DNA of 64,000 nucleotides, taken from NCBI GenBank assembly GCA_014706295.1, contig JACSVZ010000016.1, positions 1,884,168-1,948,167 of the forward strand, given 5' to 3'. Position 1 is the stretch's first letter, and each line of letters opens with the position of its first letter. The translations under genes and the position numbers were made by a program. The notes below the pieces were generated by a model. It saw only the letters and a program-made list of their open reading frames with translations. It was not told where the DNA came from and searched no databases. The DNA is from Lycocorax pyrrhopterus obiensis (taxonomy: Eukaryota > Chordata > Aves > Passeriformes > Paradisaeidae). Shown one piece after another: positions 23,784 through 33,700 of the stretch.

Positions 23784-23890
23784 CAGGAGCCACCTGGGAT
23801 GGGGGAAGGTGTCCCTGCCCACAGCAGGGGGTGGCATGGAGGAGATTTAAGATCCCTTCCAACCCAAACCTTTCCATGATTCTGTGATCC
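23784..23890 (+). mobile_element. CR1 LINE 3' fragment, tail A
   Basis: About 105 bases, from 'caggagccacctgggatggg' to 'tttccatgattctgtgatcc'; minimal 5'-truncated insertion. Confidence 0.9.
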
Positions 23891-24690
23891 CAGGACCATC
23901 AGAAGAGGGCTACAAAGAACCCCATTGAACCTGCCTTGGTGCAAATCATGGTAAAACCTTCCCCTGTCCCCCCTTCCCTGCTCAGAATCCAGCTGGATCC
24001 TCCTCGCTCCGTACTTTCTGCTCGCTGCAATTCCAAGCACTCGGAGAAGCCTCCAGAAGCACTCGCTATATTTTATCGCCAATGACCAATAATAACCAAG
24101 GTCAAAATCAAGCAGCTGACCCGGATCCAACCTCCCTTGTATCTCCCTGCCTCATTGCCTCCCCATTTCTCTCTAATCACAGCTGGAAATAGATCTTTTC
24201 CTGCCTTGGCCACAGCTGTTAATTTGTGTGTGTGTGTGTTGTTATTTATTATTTAGCACAGCAAAGCACCTCATGAAGCAGCTCTCATGAAAGGCACTAC
24301 ATAAAAGGAAGCTGCTTCTGAATATTTTAGGAACCCAACATTCTGCTATTGATATTCTAATTCCATTTGTTTGAGAATCAAGTCAGGCCCCAACAGGTTA
24401 TTCAACAAATTAATAAATGTTGCGGCTTTTGTCTTCCGGAGGGTTTGTAGCTCCTGGGATTTGCACTTTCATGTTTTTCCTCCGGTAAAGTCTGCTGCGT
24501 TTGTTTGTTTAAGAGAGGAGCCCTGATGTCCTCGTGTGATCCCCTGACTCCAACAGCTGGGGCTTGGAAAGCAAACAAACACTGCAGGATACTGAGAGAA
24601 ATCAGAAAATCAGGGATCGGCCACTCTGCACCTCCCTGTGGTCAGTGGGATTTCCCATCCTTCTTCTGGTGTTCTGATGTTCCTTCTTCT
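23891..24690. other. unique sequence with TG run and AT-rich block
   Basis: A (TG)8 run lies at about 24224-24239. The following 24245-24470 is AT-rich and repeat-free (see findings). No exon. Confidence 0.45.
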
Positions 24691-24990
24691 AGGATCACAG
24701 AGCCATGGAATGGTTTGGGTTGGAAGGGATCTTAAACCTCCTCCAGTGCCACCCCCTGCCATGGGCAGGGACATCTTCCACTAGCCCAGGGTGCTCCAAG
24801 CCCCGTCCAGCCTGGCCTTGGACACTTCCAGGGATCCAGGGGCAGCCACAGCTTCTCTGGGCACCCTGTGCCAGGGCCTCCCCACCCTCACAGGGAAGAA
24901 TTCCTTCCCAATATCCCATCTAACTCTGTCCTCTGGCAGTGGGAAGCCATTCCCTGTGTCCTGTCACTCCATGCTCCCATCAATCCACTC
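24691..24990 (-). mobile_element. CR1 LINE 3' fragment, tail A
   Basis: Reverse-strand copy, about 300 bases, with all tail A landmarks and the 'ttcccaatatcccatctaac' section. Homology fades after the 'tgtcctgtcactccatgctc' section. Confidence 0.95.
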
Positions 24991-27150
24991 AAATTCCTGG
25001 GGATCCTGGCAGCTTGGGGCCCTGCAGAAGTTCCACATCCCTTGACATCTTAGAGCCGGACCCACCTGCTCCAGAGGTGGGATGTGGGAGCCAGGAGATT
25101 CCTGCTAGGCAGACAATATCCCTGGGACAGCCCGTGCCTGCTGTCCTTGGGCACAGGTTATTCCAGAGGAGGATAACCAGGATTAGGCTGTGGGTTTGAA
25201 CCTTGGCTGTGCTGCCTCAGCTCTCCCAGACAATCCTCCCAGGGTTTCCAAGCTCCTCACCTCCCAGGCCTCGTCCTTGGTGGGAGCTGATGCCCCAAGA
25301 GTTCTCCACACTTGCTGTCCCCCATTCCAGCTGCTGGGACATTCCCTGTTTTAGGAAGCAAGCTGGGAGCTGTCATCTGCATGGAAATGAGGTGCTGAAA
25401 ACAAAGAGGAGCCAGTTCTGTGCAATGACACCTCGGAAAAGCACCAGGACACACTGCTGACCTCCAGCATTCCCGCCTCAACCAGAGGGATTTTTCCCAG
25501 CAAAGGACATGAGATACTGTTTTCAATTAACAGGATCTCCCCGGCCTCTTTGTGACCTGAAATTTCCCCTGAATGAAAGTACAAAACCTATTTGTTTAAC
25601 CTGGACATTTCAGCCTCCTCAGAAGAGAAATAAATGCTGCCTCCTCCTTAGTCCGAGCCTTGTTCAGACTTTCATCTTGTGCACAAAAAGGAGAGGAGGG
25701 AAAGGGGAAAGATTCTTCAGGGAGTTAACAAAAACCCCTCCACAGTAAGTAAAAAATATCTGTGTCTCTTGAACATCCACGTGCAGCTACACGAAAAGCT
25801 GTGCCTTGTCTTTTCTTGTCCCTAGGAAATAGTTCATGGATACCCAATCCCCAACCGGCCCGGCCACAGCACCCATCCTAACAGGAATGCCGAGTTAACC
25901 CGGAGAAAAGCAGGAATTAGACCCAGTGAGTACACTTTTTCCCAGCAAAGACACAGTCGTTTCAGCGGCGAGTGGGCAGGAAAGCCCCAGAAGTGGCTGC
26001 AGTGCAGATCCGCCCTTCCCGTCGGAGCATCCAAGCGGCACCGGCGCGTCGGTGGGAACGGTGTCGGCTCCAAGGATAACGCCAGGAATAGTGTCCCCTC
26101 ACAGGAGATACCGCCAGGAATAGTGTCCCCTCACAGGAGATACCGCCAGGAATAATGTGCCCTCGGCTGTACGTAAGGAAGCTGCAGCTCCACAGAGGGA
26201 CTCGGGGGCCACCACAAAGCGCAAGTGTTAAAGTGGAGCTTTCAGCTCCTCAAATTACTGCCTTAATTTATGTGCAGTAAAGTGCGCCAGGCAACGTGTT
26301 CCACACTCGGATTTTAAAAGGATTTTTCCCACTTTGCCTCTTGTCCTCTCCTTTAACCTCCCAGTAAATTCCCATTGGCTGCTGCTGCCACGCAAGCCTG
26401 AAATTTTAATTCCCTTCCACATCTCCACAGCCCTGCTTCTCCGTGGGTGCAGATATTGGGAAATTAGCAAGAAATGGGGAAAATCACACTGGAAAAATTT
26501 CACCTTGAGGGTTTTTTCCTCCCCACCTATCACAGGAGTAACGGAGCAGACGACAGGAAGATTTTAATGCTGATTTAACACCTATATATTTATGCTGCTG
26601 CATATATGTATTTATTTGTGTTTCTCCCGGAGCTCGGTACGTCCGCAGGAGCCAGGAAATGGAGCTGATTAATAGAGCTCCTTCCACCAAATGCACAAAG
26701 TAAATTCGGCCTAAATGATAATCAGCGAGTTCGATTTTATTCCTCCCTCCAGTATCAAGTCGCAGGGAGTGTTTAGGATAGAGGAATACTGATGGAGCCA
26801 TCCTTCCACACTCCATACTTTTACTTCACATAGCAATTCCTTTCCATCACAAAGGCTGGAGGGCTGCTGGCAATGTTGGTCAGCGGGTTAAATATTTATA
26901 ACCTCTATAAAAATATATGCTAATTTGAAAATGGTAAACTAAGCTTAAGACATGGCTTGGGGCAAATTTAAACAAAGTCATCAAAGCAAGAGCTGTGTTT
27001 TACACTGAAGCCACAGGCAGAGCACAACAGGTATAACTCTGAATTTCCCTGTGTTAAGGACAAGCACTAAACCCAGGGCACTGCTTGCATACCAAGGGCT
27101 GCCTGGAGCAGGGAATGAATCCACCCCTGGGCCTGTGCTGCCGCCCTTTC
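24991..27150. other. unique sequence; CpG-richer patch and AT-rich block
   Basis: 25850-26161 is CpG-richer and ends in a 32-bp tandem repeat. 26540-26960 is AT-rich. No exon or transposon is recognised. Confidence 0.45.
26081..26161. repeat. 32-bp tandem repeat, 2.5 copies
   Basis: Units 'gccaggaatagtgtcccctc' plus 'acaggagatacc' at 26081-26112 and 26113-26144, then a diverged half unit. The first two units are identical. Confidence 0.95.
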
Positions 27151-27752
27151 CTGGAATCCCAGGATGGGCTGGGATGGAAGGACCTGAAACCTCCTCCAGT
27201 CCCACCCTCCCCCTGCCATGGGCAGGGACATCTTCCACCATCCCAGGGTGCTCCAAGCCCCATCCAACCTGGCCTTGGACACTTCCAGGGATCCAGGGGC
27301 AGCCACAGCTTCTCTGGGCACCCTGTGCCAGGGCCTCCTCACGCTCCCAGGGAACAATTTCTTCCCAATATCCCATCTAACCCTGCTTTCAGTCAGTTTG
27401 AAGCCATTCCCCCTTGGCCTGGCACTCCAGGCCCTCTCTCTCCATGTCTCTTGTCAGCCCCTTCAGTTCCTGGAAGGCCACAATGAGGTCGCTCCAAGGC
27501 TTCTCTCCAGGCTGAACAATCCCAGCTCTCCCAGCCTTTCCTCCCAGCAGAGCTGCTCCATCCCTCTGCTCATCCTGGTGCCTCCTCTGGGCTCTCTCCA
27601 GCAGCTCCACGTCCTCCCTGTGCTGGGCCCCAGGGCTGGGGCAGCTCTGCAGGTGGGGTCTCACCTGAGGGGGCCGAGGGGCAGAATCCCAATCCCTTCC
27701 CTGCTGCCCACGCTGGGGATCAGCCCAGCACAGGGGGGTCCTGGGATGGGGC
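27151..27752 (-). mobile_element. CR1 LINE 3' fragment, tail A, about 600 bp
   Basis: Longest CR1 copy here. Reverse-strand sections run from the tail through 'gcccacaatgaggtc'-like, 'caggctgaacaatcccagct', 'tggtgcctcctctgggctct' and 'gggtctcacctgagggggcc', reaching the end of ORF2. Closely similar to the copies at 53.9 and 60.95 kb (reverse) and 36.9 kb (forward). Confidence 0.95.
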
Positions 27753-27954
27753 CAATGAGGCTTTGGGTAGAGGAAGGAGCAAGGGAAGGAAGATGTGCGT
27801 TAACCTCATCTGGGGAAAGGATCTACTTGGATATAAGAAACCCCAGGACTTTGTTCTGGAAGAACCTGGAGACCCAAAAAGCTGAGCCTTGTCCATACTC
27901 TGTGGCAGGAAAGGGGATTTGAGCAGTCAGGGCAGCAGTGGAAGAAGCACCAAG

Positions 27955-28050
27955 GGTCAAACACAGAGGGATTAAAACCCTCTGGGATCCAACACCAAAG
28001 GATTAAACCCCTCTGGGTCAAACACAGAAGGGTTAAACACAGAGGGATTA
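27955..28050. repeat. degenerate tandem repeat, about 31-bp unit
   Basis: About three units of the form 'gggtcaaacacagagggatt' followed by 'aaaccctctggg', with substitutions and a shortened last unit. Confidence 0.8.
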
Positions 28051-28584
28051 AACACCTTCCTTGGCCACTGAGGGAAGCCCCAGCCACAAGCACATTAACT
28101 GCAAGGCCACCCCAGGATTTTCTGGGACGTTGAGCCAATAAACAGGGATCCTCCCACAAAAGTCCGGGAGCTTTTGGCCATGTGCACAGTTTGGAGCGCT
28201 GTGTGCAGTGCTGGGGAGGTTTGTCCATCCCTCTGCCCAGGAAACCCACACCCCACAAACAGCTGGAGCTCTGGACTCCGCTTCCTTGATATTCAAGGCT
28301 GCCTGAGGGGAGAATATCCTCGATCCACGGGTGCTGCTCAGGATGAGGGGTTCCTGGCTGCCTTTGCTCTCCCTGCTCCCAGGGAAGCTGGTGGGCGGTC
28401 CCTGTGCCCCGCCGCATCACCGTAACACCGGTGACAATCTGAAATGTCCCTTGTACAGGCCGTGTTGTGTTTGCTTTGCTGCCTGCTGCTGTCGAGGAAA
28501 CAGATGTTTTCATTGAGCTGTTCACAATAACCCCTGGGCCTTTACCTGGAACCCCTGGGTTCCAGTTAATTTCAAATGCAGCAA

Positions 28585-28900
28585 TGTGGACGAGGGGGTT
28601 GGATTTTGCCTTCTACTGCACATTAACTTGCATTTGTCAACACTTAATTTCATCTGCTGCTGCCTTGCCTGCTCACCTGCCTGGATAGAGCCATTCCCAG
28701 CTTTTCACAGCCTGCACTACACAACTAAATAAATTTCACTAAATATCTCTGGGGAACTACTACTTTTTCCATCTTTTCCTCCCCTCTAATTCTGGATTGT
28801 ATTTTTAAAAGCCTGGCCCAAGCTTCCACATTCTGTCCTCTTCTACAGCCACACTGAAAATTGGTTGTTCTTTTTTTGTTTAACTCACGGCTGCTTCCTA
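28585..28900 (-). mobile_element. possible ancient CR1/L3-type LINE relic
   Basis: Phrases such as 'gcatttgtcaacacttaatt' + 'tcatctgc' and 'tctctggggaactactac' resemble antisense parts of very old amniote CR1/L3-clade copies. Divergence is high and I rely on memory of consensus phrases, so this is a weak call. Confidence 0.3.
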
Positions 28901-29248
28901 ACCTGTGCCAGTAATTCCTTTATTTAAGGCTGCCCTCTTGTTCCACTGCCTCCTTCTCTACTGGGATCTTATCTTTAGATCCCTCTGAAGTCTCTTCCCA
29001 TGGATATTCCCTGCGTACTGTTTTCAGCACAATCTGTGAAGAGGCAATTAGCAGAGGCCTCTGCCTCCTGTCTGTTCCCAGATTAAATTCTCTCACCAAT
29101 TTCTACTTCCAGTCCCTTCCATACAATCACTTGGTAGGAGCTCTTTTGCCGCTTTACTCAGTGGGAAAGAAAGGATTTAGAGTGCAAAAGCAACTCCGTA
29201 CACAGCATTTCCCTCTCTTCTGAGGTTTCCAGAAAACCCACAAAGGGA

Positions 29249-29752
29249 ACAGCCACTGTGTCCAGTTCTGGCCCCTCAGTTCGGGAAGGACATCAAAGGC
29301 TGGAGATTATCCAGGGAAGGGAACGGAGCTGGGAATGGGGCTGGAGCACCAGGAGCGGCTGAGGGAGCTGGGAAAGGGGCTCAGCCTGGAGAAAAGGAGG
29401 CTCAGGGGGGACCTTGTGGCTCTGCACAACTCCCTGACATGAGGGGGCAGCTGGGGGGGGTCGGGCTCTGCTCGCAGGGAACAGGGACAGGAGGAGAGGG
29501 AACGGCCTCAGGCTGGGCCAGGGGAGGCTCAGGATGGACATCAGCAGGAATTTCTCCATGGAAAGGGTGGTCAGGCCTTGGCAGGAGCTGCCCAGGGAGG
29601 TTTGGAGTCCTCATCCCTGGAAGTGTCCAGGGAATGCCTGGACGTGGCACTCAGAGCTCTGGGCTGGTGACAAAGTGGGGATCAGGCACAGCTTGGACTC
29701 GATGGTCTCGGAGGTGTTTTCCAGCCTCAGTGATTCTGGGATTCTCTCATAT
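29249..29752 (+). mobile_element. CR1 LINE 3' fragment, tail C, about 500 bp
   Basis: Same order of sections as the copy at 15.49 kb: 'ctgtgtccagttctggcccc', 'ggctggagcaccaggagcgg', 'ttctccatggaaagggtggt', 'gacgtggcactcagagctct', 'tccagcctcagtgattctgg'. It contains a G8 run near 29453-29460 at the matching place. Confidence 0.95.
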
Positions 29753-31982
29753 CGGGACAATTGCTGAGAAAAGTCAGATCTGTGTCTGATCTCCTCCCAG
29801 TTTCCCGGAGATCATGTCCAGCCCTGAGGCTGCAGTTTGGAGGATGAGCAGTTGCTTCGCTCTGCCCTCTCTTTGCCAGACACTGGAGGTGATTCCAGCT
29901 CCAGCATTCCCACCTCTGGATGGACACAGCTCAGCAGCCAGGGGTACACTACTGGAAAAGTACAATTTGCAATTTCCCCCTCAAAAGGGAAAGCAGGGGA
30001 GACTGGGATAAGACTTTTTGAGGAATGGGAATGGATCAGCTCGCAGGGCTCCACAGAGAGTGGGGCACAGCCAGGGCCTGGCTGGAGACAAAGAAGGGAT
30101 AGGATGTGTTTTCCTGCTGAACTCAGCCATCCTCCTCTCCCACCAGCTCTGCCCTACACCTCACTGTTCAGGCACAAACCTCCGAGGATTTCCAGGCACA
30201 AACCTCCAAGGATTTTCTGTTCATTTTCAAACTGCATTTCCATATTTAAATTCGAGGAGGAAGAAAAGAAACCCCAAATCCAGTGCTTCCTAGAATCCAC
30301 CCGGGAAAACTGACATAAGAGCTTCGACCCCTGAGCACAGCTATGAATTCCGAGCAACCTTTTATTTCTCCTTAAAAATCAAATGCAAGCTCTGGGAGGC
30401 AAGGAACAACAACGTTCACTGCAAACTCCATATCCTTGTCAGAAACTCTTTATAACAGCCTCAGGATTTGCACTTTCTCTGGCCAGAGGAAAATGCTGCT
30501 CCAACGCTGCTCTCTCCAAACCCCCAAGCTCTCTGTAAAATCACTAACATGGAAATAGAGGAGAAACTCGATATTTTGGCAGCTGGAAAGTGTCTTCCTC
30601 CAACCACAGGAAGGCATCTCCCTGTTGATCCTTGTGTTGTCAAAAAAGCAGCAACACCCCTTTGACAGGTTTTGCTTTATCTCCGCAGAACCTCATGAAT
30701 CTGCTTCCAAATCCTCCTTTCCGAAAGCGTGAGCACCAAAAAATTCTCATTTGAGTCTGGATAGTCAAGGCCATCCCTATTCCTCAGCTCCATTCCCCTC
30801 CTCTTCCTCCTCCTTTTGTGAGCTGGGGAGAAGGAGCAGAGCAAAAAATTGCTGTGGATTATTCCTATTACTGGGAGCGCGTGGACCCTGGGGATTATGA
30901 CCTACATCCATTTATTACCCACATCCAAACAGCTTCCATGCTGGCTGCAGCAAACTGCAGAGGCCAGGAGGGTCTGGAGGAGGGAAGAGGAAGGAAGCCA
31001 TCATCCCCTCACATCTCACACTCATGGACCCCAGGCTGTTAGGAAAGAACCGAAGCAAAAACGCACCAGAATGTCCCCAGGGGACCCTCAGCACTCTCCA
31101 GTTTCCCAGGTTTTAGAGGCCTGGCAAGATCTTCAGCCAGAACTGCCCCAGAATTTCTATCAGCCCTTGTCCAAGCCCTGTAAAATGATGCCAGGGGAGA
31201 ACGGTGTTTTCACAAGGCGGTTTAGCTGCCCATGGAAAGGGAGGCAAAGGAGGTAGAGTGGGATCGAATCTGCGAGGTCCTGGCTGTCAGTCAAGGATCA
31301 CAGGCTCCTCCAGCTTTCCCAAAGTCCCCAAGAGTTTCTGAAAGCTTGTTGATGGATTTAAGCCACAAGCGTGTCTGTGCCCACAGAGGCGGATACAAGA
31401 CGTCCCCATGTTCACATCTGGGTGCACGAAGGGAACTTTGCACTTGAGTTGGTTCATAACTGGGAAAACAGAAGTTTTTCTTCTGTTCCCACTCTCTTTT
31501 AGGATTTCAGCCCTCACCACGGATCAGCTGCCTTCCAAAGCACAGACACAAACCCCCAAACGCTGCTGAAATGCCTGCAGAGCAGGCACAGAGTGACTGC
31601 TGCCCTCATTAGGAAGGACAAAGCCTTCTCAGCAGTGGCTAAAAAAAGCAGCTCGCACTGGGGTTTGCAGGGTAGGACACGGGCTCATTCCAATGCTAAC
31701 CCGATTACGGAGCTTGCTAAAGGCTATCTCTGAAGGGATAGTTGGAATTAGTTGATAGTGATTTAATTTGTGTTGCAGATTGCTAATTAAGCCTGTGAAG
31801 AGGACAAAAAAAAGTAATCCATTTAGTTAAGGAGATACAATGAGAGATGTGGCCATGCTGGAGTCATCCACAGTCAGGAATATGTGGAAAGAGTTGTTCC
31901 ACCTCGCCTTTGAGCACGGAGAGTGTGTGGGCACAGAGGGCTGGCCACCCCCACACAGCCCAGTTTCCCTGGATTGCAGGAT
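29753..31982. other. unique sequence with small duplication
   Basis: Contains a 24-bp duplication at 30169-30216 and an AT-richer block at 31690-31840. No exon or transposon is recognised. Confidence 0.45.
30169..30216. repeat. 24-bp tandem duplication
   Basis: Two units starting 'caggcacaaacctcc' (30169-30192, 30193-30216) differ at two positions. Confidence 0.95.
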
Positions 31983-32275
31983 ATCGTGGAACCATGGGAA
32001 CATTAAGGCTGGAAAAGACCTTCAAGATCAGCCCAGAACCACCACTAAACCCTGTCCACCAGTGCCACGTCCACACATTCTCCACCATTTCCAGGGATGG
32101 TGGCTCCATCACTGCCTGCTTCCAAGGCTTGGCGATGCTTTCCGTGAAGAAATTTCCCCTGATATCCAAACTAAACCACCCCTGGCACAGCTTGAGGCCG
32201 TTTCCTCTTGTCCTGTCCCTTGTTCCCTGGGAGCAGAGCCCGGCCCCACCTGCTTCCACCCTGGTGGATCCATGT
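31983..32275 (-). mobile_element. CR1 LINE 3' fragment, tail D
   Basis: The reverse strand ends in 'ggctggaaaagaccttcaag', the tail D terminus, and continues through 'cttcctgcttccaaggctt'-like and 'ctggcacagcttgaggccgt' sections to 'gagcagagcccggccccacc'. Diverged, so probably an older insertion. Confidence 0.9.
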
Positions 32276-33205
32276 GGGGCTTTGACCGCCAAATCCAAAG
32301 CTTGATCCAAGAGGAAAATCTCTCCAGGGAAGGAGAGGTAATTAAAAAGCATAAAAAACACCCAGGGATGTCCTCTGGGAATGCTCCCAGAGACGGCACA
32401 GCCTCCACATTAATCTTGTTTAATCCACCTCTCCCAGGATTCCCAGGGATTCCCAAACCACCGCAGCCCATCTTGATTTTCAAAGCCAAGTGATAGGAAG
32501 TCAGCTCACACCTCAGTGAGTTGCTCCAACGTTTAATTAACCTGTTAACCCCGAAATCACTGCGGGCACTGGAAGTCATTTTACAAAAAAATGCCCAGAT
32601 ATCTTCAAAGAGGAAATTTAAAAATTATTTTGGGAAGCAGAATTCAGTTTACTCATTAAGAAAAAAAAAAACCCAAAAACCTCCACAAAAACGCTAAGTG
32701 TTTTTCAAAGCTCTTTAGAAATATTTAAGGAATGATTCAATCAGAAAACCATCTTGATTTGTCTTATATCTGAAATTTTCAAGGAGAGCGCTCCTTTTGC
32801 TTCCTCAATATGCACCAGATTTCCAGGGAAGCTGCTTCACAGCTGGCCGGGTTTTTATCACAGTTTGGAGAAGCACCAGGAGATCTGAAGTTTGATGTCT
32901 GGCTGGCTGAAAGTTGGGAAGAGCTGTTTGAGGGTGACCCATTTGCTGGTGGCAACTCCCCTGATCTGACTGAGCCCCGTCCCTTCCCCTCCTGCCCTGC
33001 CCAGACTTTATCCTTTCATCCATTTGGGTTTGAGCTGACTGAGGGCAAATCCCAATCCAAGGAGATCCCACCCAGCTGGGATCCAGCCCCAGGGCTGAGC
33101 CGGGGCATTGAACCAGTGGATCCCAGTTTCCACAGCTCACAGCAGCAAATGGAAACTGGATCCTGCTCCTATCAGTGCACCTGGGGGATGTCCATCCTCA
33201 GCTAA
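32276..33205. other. unique sequence, A-rich run
   Basis: An 11-base A run occurs near 32661-32671. No exon or repeat family is recognised. Confidence 0.45.
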
Positions 33206-33406
33206 TCATGGAATGGTTTGGGTTGGAAGGGACCTCAAAGCCCATCTCATTCCATCCCTTCCACGGGCAGGGACACCTTCCACTATCCCAGACTGCTCCA
33301 AGCTCCGTCCAACCTGGCCTTGGACACTTCCAGGGATCCAGGGGCAGCCACAGCTGCTCTGGGCACCCTGTGCCAGGGCCTGCCCACCCTCACAAGGAAC
33401 AATTCC
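33206..33406 (-). mobile_element. CR1 LINE tail A copy, 3' part, split by a SINE
   Basis: Tail-proximal part of a reverse CR1, from 'atcatggaatggtttgggtt' to 'cacaaggaacaattcc', where homology stops abruptly at the SINE. The remainder of the same CR1 resumes on the other side. Confidence 0.9.
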
Positions 33407-33545
33407 ACAGAATCCCAGAGTGTTCTGGGTTGGAAAGGACCCACAAGGTCATCGAGTCCAACTCTCCAGTGAACAGCCCAGCCGGGGACCGAAGCCACAG
33501 CCTTGGTGTTTATGGCACCAGGCTCTGACCAACTGAGCTGATTCT
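33407..33545 (-). mobile_element. tRNA-Ile-derived SINE with CR1-like tail
   Basis: Read on the reverse strand, the head 'cagctcagttggtcagagcc' and the later 'gcttcggtcccc' correspond to the A box and B box of vertebrate tRNA-Ile(AAT). The anticodon-arm region between them also fits (tggtgccataaacaccaagg). The rest, 'gagttggactcgatgacctt' then 'ttccaaccca' and 'gggattctgtgg', is a CR1-type 3' end of the tail B kind. This architecture matches the tRNA-Ile SINE described in zebra finch (TguSINE1), assumed to use CR1 machinery. The name is from memory; the head and tail identities are seen in the sequence. Anticodon-arm and B-box mutations mean it is not a tRNA gene. Confidence 0.85.
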
Positions 33546-33700
33546 CCCTCAGATCCAACCTAAATCCACCCTCCTTCAGATTAAGGCCCTTGTCCTGTCA
33601 CTCCAGGCCCTTATGAAAAGTCCCTCATGAGCTCCCTTTAGGTACTGGAGGTTTTCCCAAAGCCTCCTCCTCTCCAGGCTGAAGGAATCCCAAGACAAAA
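33546..33700 (-). mobile_element. CR1 LINE, 5' continuation of the split copy
   Basis: After the SINE, reverse CR1 sections resume: 'agatccaacctaaatccacc', 'ttgtcctgtcactccaggcc', 'ctttaggtactggaggtttt' and 'ctcctctccaggctgaagga'. Together with 33206-33406 this makes one CR1 that pre-dates the SINE. Confidence 0.85.

Larger units (their letters stand above)
27753..29248. other. unique sequence with degenerate repeat and possible old LINE
   Basis: Contains the degenerate repeat at 27955-28050 and a possible ancient LINE relic at 28585-28900. A 239-codon reverse frame at 27806-28525 crosses the degenerate repeat and shows no domain. Confidence 0.4.

Noticed and set aside
27806..28525. 239-codon reverse open frame
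   Set aside because: Includes the degenerate 31-bp repeat; low-complexity composition and no domain.
33481..33545. tRNA-Ile gene
   Set aside because: Anticodon-arm and B-box changes and the fused CR1-type tail show that this is a SINE head, not a working tRNA gene.
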